Of a DNA stretch of 57,344 bases, positions 1-9,509 are shown piece after piece; position 1 is the stretch's first letter; the number at the start of each line of letters is the position of its first letter. A program made the position numbers and the translations under genes. The notes beneath the pieces are model-generated. The model searched no databases, had not been told where the DNA came from, and saw only the letters and a program-made list of their open reading frames with translations. Source of the stretch: Corynebacterium lipophiloflavum DSM 44291 (GTDB taxonomy: Bacteria > Actinomycetota > Actinomycetes > Mycobacteriales > Mycobacteriaceae); NCBI RefSeq assembly GCF_000159635.1, contig NZ_GG667191.1:510217-567560 (forward strand), given 5' to 3'.

Positions 1-1
1 G

Positions 2-880
2 CCACGGCGCGAGGCGGAGCAAGTGCGTGAGGAGATACTGCGCGCCGCGGGTTCCGCCGGCGGTGGCGCGGCGGCGCAGGAGGACTACCTTGTCGCGCCC
101 ATCCCCATCCGCCGCTCGCTCATTGGCACGGCTCTGCGGCTGACCACGGTCGCCGCCGCCGCCTGGACGGTCATTTCCCTGCTCACGAGTGTTTCCGTGG
201 CCGCTGCGGTGCCGGTTCTCGTTGGCGTGTTGCCGGTGATCTGGCGGATGGTGGACCAGTCGTGGCGGTTTAGCTCGACGCTGGATAGCGGCGTGGTGAA
301 CCTCACCTACGGCCTCGCCAACCGCCGGAGGCAAGCGGTTCCGCTGGACCGCATCCACGCGGTCAAGCTATCCCAGCCGGTACTGTGGCGCCCGCTCGGC
401 TGGTGGGAGGTCACGGTCAACGTGGCCGGCTACGCCACCACCGGTGCGCGCGCGGGCACGCTGACGCTTCTGCCGGTCGGCTCGCTGGAGCAGGCCCTCG
501 AGGTGGTCGCGGCACTGAGCCCGGCACCGTGCACGGCACCGTGCCCGGCGCCCGACCCCGCCACCGCCGAGGTGGGCATGCGCTCCCCGCGGCGCGCACG
601 CTGGGTCTCGCCGGTGGATTGGAAGCGGCAGACCGTCACGCTGGAAGGGGGCGTCGCCGTGGTCACCTATGGAGCGGTCTCGCGGCGCTACGTGTTCGTG
701 GAGATCCCGCACATCCAGGAGCTGACGTACACCCAAGGCCCGGTGCAGCGCTGGCTCCGCCTGGCGCACGTGCGTCTCGACCTCGTGCCGGGGCCGGTCA
801 AAGCGACGGTGCGCGATCTGGAGGAGGATCACGCGCGGGAGCTCGTCGATAAGCTGCGTGCGCGAAACCTGCCGGGGTGA
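2..880 (+). CDS. PH-domain (bPH2) membrane protein, 3' part
   Basis: The reading frame is open to the left edge, so the gene begins outside the window and only about 292 C-terminal residues are present; the GTG at 23 is probably internal. A hydrophobic stretch of about 40 residues (two membrane passes, from SLIGTALRL to LVGVLPVIW) is followed by a bPH2-type domain with the characteristic PLDRIHAVKLSQPVLWRPLG segment, then a second copy containing VEIPHIQELTY and a basic C-terminus. This repeated TM plus PH layout is that of YdbT/YdbS-like (DUF304) proteins of Gram-positive bacteria, which sit in the membrane and have no settled biochemical role. Its stop lies one base from the stop of the convergent trmL. 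Confidence 0.75.
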   Translation, partial: PRREAEQVREEILRAAGSAGGGAAAQEDYLVAPIPIRRSLIGTALRLTTVAAAAWTVISLLTSVSVAAAVPVLVGVLPVIWRMVDQSWRFSSTLDSGVVNLTYGLANRRRQAVPLDRIHAVKLSQPVLWRPLGWWEVTVNVAGYATTGARAGTLTLLPVGSLEQALEVVAALSPAPCTAPCPAPDPATAEVGMRSPRRARWVSPVDWKRQTVTLEGGVAVVTYGAVSRRYVFVEIPHIQELTYTQGPVQRWLRLAHVRLDLVPGPVKATVRDLEEDHARELVDKLRARNLPG

Positions 881-881
881 G

Positions 882-1352
882 TCACACCCCGCCGGGAAAG
901 CCCAGCTGGCGCCACGCCTCGTAGGTGGCCACGGCCGCCGAGTTGGACAGGTTCATCGAGCGCCGGCCGGGCAGCATGGGGATGCGCACGCGCTCGGTCA
1001 CGCGGGGGTGGTGCGCGTGGCTTTCCGGCAGGCCGGTTGGTTCGGTGCCGAAGAGGAGGGCGTCGCCGCGCTCGTAGGCGATCTCGTGGAAGTACGCGGA
1101 GGCCTGGGTAGTAAACGCGAAGACGCGCGAGCCGGTCAGCGCCGCCAGGCACGCGTCCAGGTCCGGGTGGATGATCACGTTGGCCAGGTCGTGGTAGTCC
1201 AGCCCGGCGCGGCGTAGGTGCTTTTCGTCCAGGGTGAAGCCGAGCGGCTCGACGAGATGCAGCGTCGCCCCCGAGCCCGCACACATGCGGATCGCGTTGC
1301 CGGTGTTCGGCGGGATGACCGGGTTATCAAAGATGACATGCAGGTGCGCCAC
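882..1352 (-). CDS. trmL: tRNA (cytidine/uridine-34-2'-O)-methyltransferase, SpoU family
   Basis: A small (156 residue) SPOUT methyltransferase. All three family motifs are visible: [15 protein letters not shown] near the start, [11 protein letters not shown] in the middle, and [22 protein letters not shown] near the end, which form the trefoil-knot SAM site. The family 2'-O-methylates the wobble base of tRNA-Leu isoacceptors. The GTG at 1352 gives [11 protein letters not shown], the normal family N-terminus; a longer frame to a TTG at 1391 would run into folD and is unlikely. A TAGACT hexamer 8 nt upstream suggests a leaderless transcript. It is divergent from folD with only 25 bases between start codons. 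Confidence 0.88.
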   Translation of the reverse strand: MAHLHVIFDNPVIPPNTGNAIRMCAGSGATLHLVEPLGFTLDEKHLRRAGLDYHDLANVIIHPDLDACLAALTGSRVFAFTTQASAYFHEIAYERGDALLFGTEPTGLPESHAHHPRVTERVRIPMLPGRRSMNLSNSAAVATYEAWRQLGFPGGV

Positions 1353-1360
1353 GGGCCATA

Positions 1361-1370
1361 AGTCTAGGAT
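1361..1370. promoter_or_regulatory. Overlapping divergent -10 elements for trmL and folD
   Basis: The ten bases agtctaggat hold two TANNNT hexamers facing opposite ways. TAGACT on the minus strand (1361-1366) lies 8 nt before the trmL GTG, and TAGGAT on the plus strand (1365-1370) lies 7 nt before the folD GTG. They share two bases. That spacing is the one seen for leaderless transcripts in actinobacteria, where transcription starts at the start codon. Each promoter's -35 would lie in the other gene's coding sequence. Confidence 0.6.
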
Positions 1371-1377
1371 GGGGGCC

Positions 1378-2229
1378 GTGACTGCGATCAAATTGGACGG
1401 AAAGCTCTACCGCGACGAGATCTTCGAGGACCTGAAGAAGCGCGTCAGTGCGCTCAAGGACAGGGGGATCACCCCGGGTCTGGCCACGGTTCTCGTCGGC
1501 GAGGACCCCGCGAGCCAGAACTACGTGCGCATGAAGCACAAGGACTGCGCTGAGCTCGGCATCGCCTCCATCATGAAGGTGCTGCCCGGCGACACCTCCC
1601 AAGCAGAGCTTGGTGCGCTTATCGACGCCCTGAACAACGACCCGGCCGTCACCGGCTACATCGTCCAGCTCCCGCTGCCGAAGCACCTGGATGAGAACCG
1701 TGTTCTGGGGCTCATCGACCCGGACAAGGACGCCGACGGCCTGCATCCGGTCAACCTGGGCAAGCTGGTGCTGAATGAGCCCGCGCCGCTGCCGTGCACC
1801 CCGAACGGCTCCATCAAGCTGCTCGAACGCTTCGGCGTGGAGCTAAACGGTGCAATCGTCTGCGTCATCGGCCGCGGTGTCACCGTGGGCCGGCCGATCT
1901 CGCTGATGCTGACCACGAAGGCGACCAACGCCACCACGGTGCTCTGCCACACCGGAACGAAAGACCTCGCGACGGAGACGCGCCGGGCCGACGTGATCAT
2001 CGCCGCCGCCGGCAAGCCGCACATGATTACCGCCGACATGGTCAAGGAGGGCGCCGCGGTGCTCGACGTCGGTGTCTCGCGTGTCGACGGTAAAACGGTC
2101 GGCGACGTCCACCCCGACGTGTGGGGCAAGGCAGGCTGGGTCTCCCCGAACCCCGGTGGCGTGGGCCCCATGACCCGCACCTTCCTGGTGCGAAACATCG
2201 TGGAGCGTGCCGAAGCACTTGCTGGATAA
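1378..2229 (+). CDS. folD: Bifunctional methylenetetrahydrofolate dehydrogenase/cyclohydrolase
   Basis: FolD interconverts 5,10-methylene-THF, 5,10-methenyl-THF and 10-formyl-THF with NADP, supplying one-carbon units for purines and formyl-Met. The 283-residue product has the expected length and signatures: the catalytic Tyr-x3-Lys in YVRMKHKDC, the substrate loop [14 protein letters not shown], the Rossmann motif [16 protein letters not shown] and the C-terminal [14 protein letters not shown]. The GTG at 1378 gives [16 protein letters not shown], the usual corynebacterial N-terminus; an ATG nine bases upstream is in frame but lies just after the TAGGAT -10. The DUF3017 gene overlaps its 3' end, so the two are probably cotranscribed. 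Confidence 0.95.
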   Translation: MTAIKLDGKLYRDEIFEDLKKRVSALKDRGITPGLATVLVGEDPASQNYVRMKHKDCAELGIASIMKVLPGDTSQAELGALIDALNNDPAVTGYIVQLPLPKHLDENRVLGLIDPDKDADGLHPVNLGKLVLNEPAPLPCTPNGSIKLLERFGVELNGAIVCVIGRGVTVGRPISLMLTTKATNATTVLCHTGTKDLATETRRADVIIAAAGKPHMITADMVKEGAAVLDVGVSRVDGKTVGDVHPDVWGKAGWVSPNPGGVGPMTRTFLVRNIVERAEALAG

Positions 2230-2530
2230 CCCCCACGACGTCAACAACGCCCCCTCCACACTGCCCGTCGCGGTGCAGCGAGCGATGGTGGCGGTATTCG
2301 TGGTGGGCTTCGTCGCCTCCGGACTCTTCTCCGCCACCGAGCACTGGCGCCGCGCCACCTTCACCCTGGGCGCTGCGATGCTGTGGCTCACGCTCATGCG
2401 CCTGACCTGCGATTCCCGCGTCATTGGGCTAGTCGCCGTGCGCTCGAAGCGCTTCGACGCCTTCTTCACCACCGCTCTCGGCGCCGCCATGATGTGGCTG
2501 GCTTGGTCGGTGGATGCGCTGGGGAGTTAG
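2207..2530 (+). CDS. DUF3017 family small membrane protein
   Basis: A 107-residue hydrophobic protein with about three predicted membrane segments ([34 protein letters not shown] and [15 protein letters not shown]). A gene of this kind follows folD in other corynebacteria and is annotated DUF3017; its function is unknown. The GTG start at 2207 overlaps the end of folD by 23 bases, indicating translational coupling; a TTG at 2219 is an alternative. Its TAG stop overlaps the TAA of the convergent metX in the shared bases TTAG. Confidence 0.75.
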   Translation: MPKHLLDNPHDVNNAPSTLPVAVQRAMVAVFVVGFVASGLFSATEHWRRATFTLGAAMLWLTLMRLTCDSRVIGLVAVRSKRFDAFFTTALGAAMMWLAWSVDALGS

Positions 2531-3678
2531 ATGTCGTACGCCCCGCTGCGCGCCGCGAAGTCGTGCGGTGAGGGGGTTTGCTCCGACAGCGCGATGAACT
2601 TGCGCAAGATGATGTCCATCTGGCGCGCCTCAACGAGAAAGGCGTCGTGGCCGACGGGGCTGGACAGCTTCGACATCGCCAGCAGGTTGCCCAGGTTGCG
2701 GCTCAAGTGCTCCTGCTGGTGGTAGGGGTAGAGAATGTCGGTGTCCACGCCGACGATCATGGTGGGCACCTTCGAGCTGGCCAGGGCCTTGTTCAGCCCG
2801 CCGCGGCCGCGCCCGACGTCGTGGCGGTTGAGCGTTTCGGTCAGGGCCACGTAGCTGCCGGCGTCGAAACGCTCGACGAGCTTTATCCCCTGGTGGTCGA
2901 GGTAGCTCTGCACCGCGAATCGCTGGTCGTCGAGGCGGTAGGGGCCGAGCGGGTTCTCGCCGGCCTGGGCGGAGGTGCCGAAGCGTTCGTCGATCTCCAG
3001 CTCGCCGCGGTACGTCAGATGCGCGATGCGCCGCGCCGCGGCGAGGCCGGCGTCGGGGCCGTTCGGCTGGTCGTAGTAGTCGCCTCCGTGCCAGTCGGGG
3101 TCGCGGGTGATCGCCGACAATTGCGCTGTTTGGATCCCGATCTGCCACGCGCTCGAGCGAGCCGAGACCGCGAGCACGCACGCGTAGTCCACCCTTTCGG
3201 GGTACATCAACGTCCATTCGAGCGTGCGGGCACCGCCCATGGAACCACCGAGCACGGCGCGCACGCGCCCGATGCCCAGGGCGTCCAGGAACTGTTTTTC
3301 AGCGGCGACCTGGTCCCTGATGGAGATGGCGGGGAAGCGCGAGCCCCAGCGGCCCCCGTCGGGGTGAGGGCTCGCCGGCCCGGTGGAGCCGTAGCAGCTG
3401 CCCAGAGCGTTGGTGCACACCACGCACCAGGTATCGGTGTCCAGCGCCTTGCCGGGGCCGATCACCTCACACCACCACTCGGCCGCGTTCGAGTCGCCGG
3501 TCAAGGCGTGTTCGACGAGCAGAATGTTGTTCGCCCCGTAGGCGTCACCACGAAACTCGCCCCAGGCCTGGTAAGCGATTTCGGCGCCCGCGATGACAGC
3601 GCCGGCTTCCGTGGCGACATCGCCGATCGGCACGACGCGCAGTGCACCGTCTCCGGTGAGCGGGGGTGTGGAGGTCAT
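2527..3678 (-). CDS. metX: Homoserine O-acetyltransferase
   Basis: MetX acetylates L-homoserine with acetyl-CoA, the committing step of methionine synthesis in corynebacteria. The 383-residue product is an alpha/beta hydrolase with the nucleophile in GGSMGGARTLEW (Ser about 146), the catalytic Asp in GVDTDILYPYHQQ and the His in PVGHDAFLVEA. The N-terminal LVEHALTGDSNAAEWW segment is typical of the family. The ATG at 3678 matches family length; the open frame continues upstream but into metY. It lies 17 bases downstream of metY on the same strand, so the two form a metY-metX operon whose products act in succession: MetX makes O-acetylhomoserine and MetY converts it to homocysteine. Confidence 0.95.
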   Translation of the reverse strand: MTSTPPLTGDGALRVVPIGDVATEAGAVIAGAEIAYQAWGEFRGDAYGANNILLVEHALTGDSNAAEWWCEVIGPGKALDTDTWCVVCTNALGSCYGSTGPASPHPDGGRWGSRFPAISIRDQVAAEKQFLDALGIGRVRAVLGGSMGGARTLEWTLMYPERVDYACVLAVSARSSAWQIGIQTAQLSAITRDPDWHGGDYYDQPNGPDAGLAAARRIAHLTYRGELEIDERFGTSAQAGENPLGPYRLDDQRFAVQSYLDHQGIKLVERFDAGSYVALTETLNRHDVGRGRGGLNKALASSKVPTMIVGVDTDILYPYHQQEHLSRNLGNLLAMSKLSSPVGHDAFLVEARQMDIILRKFIALSEQTPSPHDFAARSGAYDI

Positions 3679-3695
3679 AGCAGTCAAGGGTATCG

Positions 3696-5018
3696 CTACA
3701 CCGCCGCGAAGCCGCGCTCGAGGTCGACGATGATGTCTCCGACGTTTTCGATGCCCACGCTCAGGCGCACCGTCGCCTGCGTGATGCCGGCGCGCGCAAG
3801 GCCTGCCTCGCTCGACTGGGAGTGTGTCGTCGAGGCCGGGTGGACGACGAGCGAGCGGACGTCGCCGATATTGGCGAGGTTCGAGTGCAGCTTCAGGGCA
3901 TCGATGAACGCCCACGCCGCGTTGCGGTCGTTCGGGTCACCGGCCAGGTCGAAAGAGAGCACCGAGCCGGTGTACTTCAGGCCCAGTTTCTCCTTCACCG
4001 CGTAGTAGGGGCTCGACTCAAGCCCGGCGAAGTTGACCTTGGCCACCTTGTCGTTGCCGGCAAGGAACTGCGCGACCTCCAGCGCGTTCGCATTATGCTT
4101 CTCGACGCGCAGACTCAGCGTATCCAGCCCCTGCAGCGCCACCCACGCGTTAAAGGGTGAGATCGCCGCGCCCGTGTCGCGCAAAATGCCGGCGCGCGCC
4201 TTGAGCGCGAAGGCCGCCTCGCCCAAGTCGGCGTACTTCAGGCCGTGGTAGGCGGGGTCGGGGGTGACGAAGTACGGGAAGACCGGTGCGCCGTCGCGGG
4301 TGACCGTCCAGTCGAAGCGCCCGCCGTCGATTAGCGCGCCGCCGATGGCGGCGCCGTTGCCGGTGTAGAACTTCGTGGTGGAGACCACGACGATGTCCGC
4401 GCCGAGCTCAAGCGGGCGAGCGATGGCGGCGGTGGCCATCGTGTTGTCCACGATCAGCGGCACCTGGTGGGAGTGAGCGACTTCGGCGACGGCGGGAATG
4501 TCGAGCACGTCCGCGATTGGGTTTCCGAAGGTCTCGCCGTAAAACGCCCGCGTGTTGGGCTGGACGGCCTGCGCCCAGGACTGCGGGTCGTCGGGGTTGT
4601 CGACGAAGGTCACCTCGATGCCGAGACGTGGCAGCGTGACCTCGAAGAGTGTCTCCGTGCCGCCGTAGAGGCGGGGAGAGGTCACGATGTGGTCACCCGC
4701 GGAGGCGAGGTTGGTAATCGCGGCGGTCTCTGCGGCCATGCCGGAGGCGAACGCCACCGCTGCCACGCCGCCCTCGAGGCTGGCGAGGCGGTCCTCGAGA
4801 GCCTGCTGGGTCGGGTTGGTCAGGCGGGTGTAAATGGGGCCTGGGTCGGAAAGGTTGAACCTGGCCTCGGCGTGCGCGGCGTCGTCAAAGACGTAGGAGG
4901 TGGTCAGGTAGAGCGGCTGGTTGCGAGCCTTGAAGTCGGAGTCGAGTTGCTGCCCGGCGTGGATCGCGCGGGTCTCGAAAGCCCACGACTGCGGATCGGA
5001 GTTGTCGTACTTGGTCAT
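3696..5018 (-). CDS. metY: O-acetylhomoserine sulfhydrylase
   Basis: MetY is a PLP enzyme that combines O-acetylhomoserine with sulfide to give homocysteine. The 440-residue protein belongs to the Cys/Met-metabolism PLP family: FNLSDPGPIYTRLTNPT near residue 60, the PLP-binding Asp-Asn segment PLIVDNTMAT near 190 and the Schiff-base lysine at about 216 in VSTTKFYTGNGAAIGG. The ATG at 5018 gives MTKYDNSDPQSWAFETRAIHAG, a normal start. No good ribosome site precedes it, but a TACATT hexamer ends 6 nt before the ATG, which fits leaderless translation. It is the first gene of the metY-metX operon. Confidence 0.95.
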   Translation of the reverse strand: MTKYDNSDPQSWAFETRAIHAGQQLDSDFKARNQPLYLTTSYVFDDAAHAEARFNLSDPGPIYTRLTNPTQQALEDRLASLEGGVAAVAFASGMAAETAAITNLASAGDHIVTSPRLYGGTETLFEVTLPRLGIEVTFVDNPDDPQSWAQAVQPNTRAFYGETFGNPIADVLDIPAVAEVAHSHQVPLIVDNTMATAAIARPLELGADIVVVSTTKFYTGNGAAIGGALIDGGRFDWTVTRDGAPVFPYFVTPDPAYHGLKYADLGEAAFALKARAGILRDTGAAISPFNAWVALQGLDTLSLRVEKHNANALEVAQFLAGNDKVAKVNFAGLESSPYYAVKEKLGLKYTGSVLSFDLAGDPNDRNAAWAFIDALKLHSNLANIGDVRSLVVHPASTTHSQSSEAGLARAGITQATVRLSVGIENVGDIIVDLERGFAAV

Positions 5019-5024
5019 GTGGCC

Positions 5025-5053
5025 AATGTATCCGTGCCGTACGCAGTTGTGAA
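5025..5053 (-). promoter_or_regulatory. Predicted metY promoter (leaderless type)
   Basis: Read on the minus strand, TTCACA (5048-5053), a 17-nt spacer and TACATT (5025-5030) form a -35/-10 pair whose -10 ends 6 nt before the metY ATG. Transcription would therefore start at or next to the start codon. Hexamers and spacing are seen directly; activity is inferred. Confidence 0.55.
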
Positions 5054-5065
5054 CCAAGCTGTCTA
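5050..5065. promoter_or_regulatory. Possible McbR-type operator before metY
   Basis: TGAAC-N6-GTCTA on the plus strand resembles the corynebacterial McbR motif TAGAC-N6-GTCTA: one half-site is perfect, the other matches 3 of 5 bases. It overlaps the metY -35 box, a good place for repression. McbR is the known TetR-type repressor of sulfur and methionine genes in C. glutamicum; its action here is inference. Confidence 0.4.
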
Positions 5066-5145
5066 TATTGCGTAGTGACCTGTCTGTTTACGTGAATATA
5101 AATGCAGAGTGGAACCGTTGGCACATCTCGACAGCCTAATAGTGC

Positions 5146-6069
5146 ATGGGTGTTGATCGTGAAAATCCTTTTGTCGTCTCGCAGCACGGTTTTCTCGTGC
5201 GTAGGTTGCGCAGCGAGTTGGTGAATCTGCGCACTGCCGATGGATTCCGATCTGTGTCCGGCGGGGTGGTTCCGCTCGGTGACCAGCTAGTGTTCTCGCG
5301 CGCGAAGTTTGAAAAACTGAGGCCGCATGAACAGCGCCTGCTGGAGGCGTTGGCAATCGGTTGGTCGAACCGCAGCGGAATCCTCATTGGCAGGTCGGCG
5401 GCGCGAGTTTGCGGCATGTGGGTGGTACCCCTCGGAGACGAGAAGATTGAGGTGGCGCTTCCCTCGCGCAGCGCATCGCCGAGCAGGCGCGCTTCCACCA
5501 GCGTCCAGTTCCGATATTCACCTATTCCGGCGGAGCATATTTCTGAGGTCCAGGGGATTCGGGTCACCGTCCTCGTCAGGACCTTCGCCGATATCGCGCG
5601 CTACCACGGTTTCCTCGAAGGCCTTGTGGCCATTGATTGTCTTCGTTTCCGCGGCATTGAGCTCAGCGTCGTCGCCGAGCACCTTCGCCCGATGGGCCGG
5701 TTCAAGGGCGTGGCGACGGTGCGTCGCTGCATACATCACAGCGTTGCCATCTCCGATTCCCCGTTCGAGTCACTCGCCCGAGGGCTGCTTATCGACGCCT
5801 GCGTCACCGGAATACAAACCCAGGTCAAAATCGAGGGGTACCGGGTTGATCTGCTTGTCGACGGTTGGCTGGTTGTGGAAATCGATGGCGCATCGAAGTA
5901 CTCAGGGGCTGACGCAGAACGGGTTAGACAAAGCGAGTTCAACCGCCAAAAGACCATCGCCAACCTGGGGTATGTCTTCCTTCGTTACTCCCCGGCGGAC
6001 CTGCTTCGTGACCCTGCGGCCTTCGTGGCGGAGGTTACCTCGACGCTCGCGAATCGTAGGTCGCGTTGA
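5146..6069 (+). CDS. AbiEi/DUF559-like protein with Vsr-type nuclease-like C-terminus
   Basis: A 307-residue protein. The N-terminal two thirds resembles the many actinobacterial proteins annotated as AbiEi-antitoxin-like (RSGILIGRSAARVCGMW, VLVRTFADIARYHGFLEGLVAIDCL). The C-terminal 90 residues (DACVTGIQTQVKIEGYRVDLLVDG, VVEIDG, RQKTIANLGYVFLRYS) look like a DUF559/Vsr-type PD-(D/E)xK fold, with candidate metal ligands Asp234 and Glu245-x-Asp247. Such proteins are abundant and varied in Actinobacteria and their function is not established; neither a cognate toxin nor a methylase is nearby. ATG at 5146 is the first in frame. It stands alone, divergent from metY and convergent with icd, and is followed by a large inverted repeat. 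Confidence 0.6.
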   Translation: MGVDRENPFVVSQHGFLVRRLRSELVNLRTADGFRSVSGGVVPLGDQLVFSRAKFEKLRPHEQRLLEALAIGWSNRSGILIGRSAARVCGMWVVPLGDEKIEVALPSRSASPSRRASTSVQFRYSPIPAEHISEVQGIRVTVLVRTFADIARYHGFLEGLVAIDCLRFRGIELSVVAEHLRPMGRFKGVATVRRCIHHSVAISDSPFESLARGLLIDACVTGIQTQVKIEGYRVDLLVDGWLVVEIDGASKYSGADAERVRQSEFNRQKTIANLGYVFLRYSPADLLRDPAAFVAEVTSTLANRRSR

Positions 6070-6122
6070 CAGCCAAGGGGCCCGCATCCCTCTCAACCGC
6101 CCGTGTCATGCGCCCCGCCGAG

Positions 6123-6217
6123 GCAGATGCTGACCAGCACTTGCTTGTTAGTCGAGTGCGGGAGCGTGGACCAAGTCAGCTTTCTCGACTGACAAGCATG
6201 TACTGGTCAGCATCTGC
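6123..6217. repeat. Long imperfect inverted repeat (34-bp arms, 27-nt loop)
   Basis: The arms at 6123-6156 and 6184-6217 match at 31 of 34 positions as inverted copies; one of the three differences would still be a G-U pair in RNA. The arms begin GCAGATGCTGACCAG and end AGTCGAG next to the loop. It lies in the 194-base gap between the DUF559-like gene and icd, which converge. No U-tract flanks either arm, so it is not a standard intrinsic terminator. It could still end transcription from both sides, be a MITE-like remnant, or encode a folded RNA. Confidence 0.8.
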
Positions 6218-6263
6218 ACAAAGGAAAGAATGTGGGCCCCGCTGGAAAAACCACCGAGAGTGG

Positions 6264-8483
<2,220 letters not shown>

Positions 8484-8578
8484 TATTTTGCTCCTCTAAC
8501 TATTACTTAATTATCCAAGCACTCAGAATACCAATGTTGGGCGGAAACGACGGTGAAGTTGCCCGCCGATGACATTGC

Positions 8579-8584
8579 TAGGGT
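8579..8584 (+). promoter_or_regulatory. Leaderless-type -10 for xth
   Basis: TAGGGT ends 7 nt before the ATG at 8592. With no Shine-Dalgarno sequence in between, this supports the 8592 start and a leaderless mRNA. Confidence 0.45.
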
Positions 8585-8591
8585 GACACGC

Positions 8592-9503
8592 ATGAGTCTC
8601 ACGATCGCGTCTGTCAATGTCAACGGCATCCGCGCCGCCACCAAGGTCCGCAACGAGTTGAACCCCGGAATGCTCGCGTGGCTGGAAACGACCACTGCCG
8701 ACGTCGTTCTTATGCAGGAGGTTCGTGCCAGCGTGGACCAGGCGCGCGCGGTACTCGCCCCCGCGCTGGAGGCGGGCTGGCACCTCGTGGTCGCCCCCGC
8801 CGAAGCCCCCGGTGCGAAGGGTCGTGCGGGCGTGGGAATTTTGAGCAGGTCACAGTTGGAGGACGTGGAGATAGGCATCACATCCTTCGAGGATTCCGGC
8901 AGGTTCATCGCCGGCACGCTTGACGACGTCCGCGTCGCGTCGCTCTACCTTCCTTCCGGTTCGGCGGGCACGGAGAAGCAGGACGAGAAGTACCGCTTCC
9001 TCGATTCGTTCGAGCCGCTGCTGGAGTCTTGGGCGAGCGAGCATCCGAACATGGTCATTGGCGGGGATTGGAACATCTGCCACCGCCGCGAGGACCTGAA
9101 GAACTGGAAGACCAACCACAAGAAGTCCGGGTTCCTCCCCGACGAGCGCGCGTTCATGGACGCCGTGTTCGGCGTCTTTCCGGACGATGAGGCTCAGGAC
9201 CTGGAAGCGAAATCGCTCCACTCCTGGGCGGGCGCGGTGGATTACGCGTCGACGGGGCGTCGGCAAGCGAATGCGGACCCGAAGTGGTTCGACGTCGCGC
9301 GGCGACTCGAGCCCGAATCCGCACCGTACACCTGGTGGACCTTCCGCGGCCAGGCGTTCAACAACGACGCGGGATGGCGTATCGACGTCCAGGCGGCGAC
9401 AGCGGCGATGCTCGAGCGCGCCCAGCACACGTGGGTGGAAAAGGTGCCGACGGTGGAGCAGCGCTGGTCCGATCACTCGCCGCTGATGGTCGAGTACGCT
9501 TAA
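8592..9503 (+). CDS. xth: Exodeoxyribonuclease III / AP endonuclease
   Basis: A 303-residue exonuclease-endonuclease-phosphatase fold protein that cleaves abasic sites and trims 3' ends in base excision repair. Family motifs appear in order: IASVNVNGIRAA at the N-terminus, DVVLMQEVRAS (metal-binding Glu), the GDWNICH Asp/Asn segment, the substrate-binding region around WTFRGQAFNNDAGWRIDV, and the C-terminal catalytic WSDHSPLMVEY with the Asp-His pair. The ATG at 8592 is chosen because it begins directly before the first beta strand and follows a TAGGGT -10; an upstream in-frame ATG at 8553 would add 13 residues. The TRIC-family gene starts 6 bases after its stop. Confidence 0.93.
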   Translation: MSLTIASVNVNGIRAATKVRNELNPGMLAWLETTTADVVLMQEVRASVDQARAVLAPALEAGWHLVVAPAEAPGAKGRAGVGILSRSQLEDVEIGITSFEDSGRFIAGTLDDVRVASLYLPSGSAGTEKQDEKYRFLDSFEPLLESWASEHPNMVIGGDWNICHRREDLKNWKTNHKKSGFLPDERAFMDAVFGVFPDDEAQDLEAKSLHSWAGAVDYASTGRRQANADPKWFDVARRLEPESAPYTWWTFRGQAFNNDAGWRIDVQAATAAMLERAQHTWVEKVPTVEQRWSDHSPLMVEYA

Positions 9504-9509
9504 GCCCCA

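Noticed and set aside
2578..4005. 475-codon open frame on the plus strand across metX and metY
   Set aside because: It crosses two real genes on the other strand and has no recognisable protein features.
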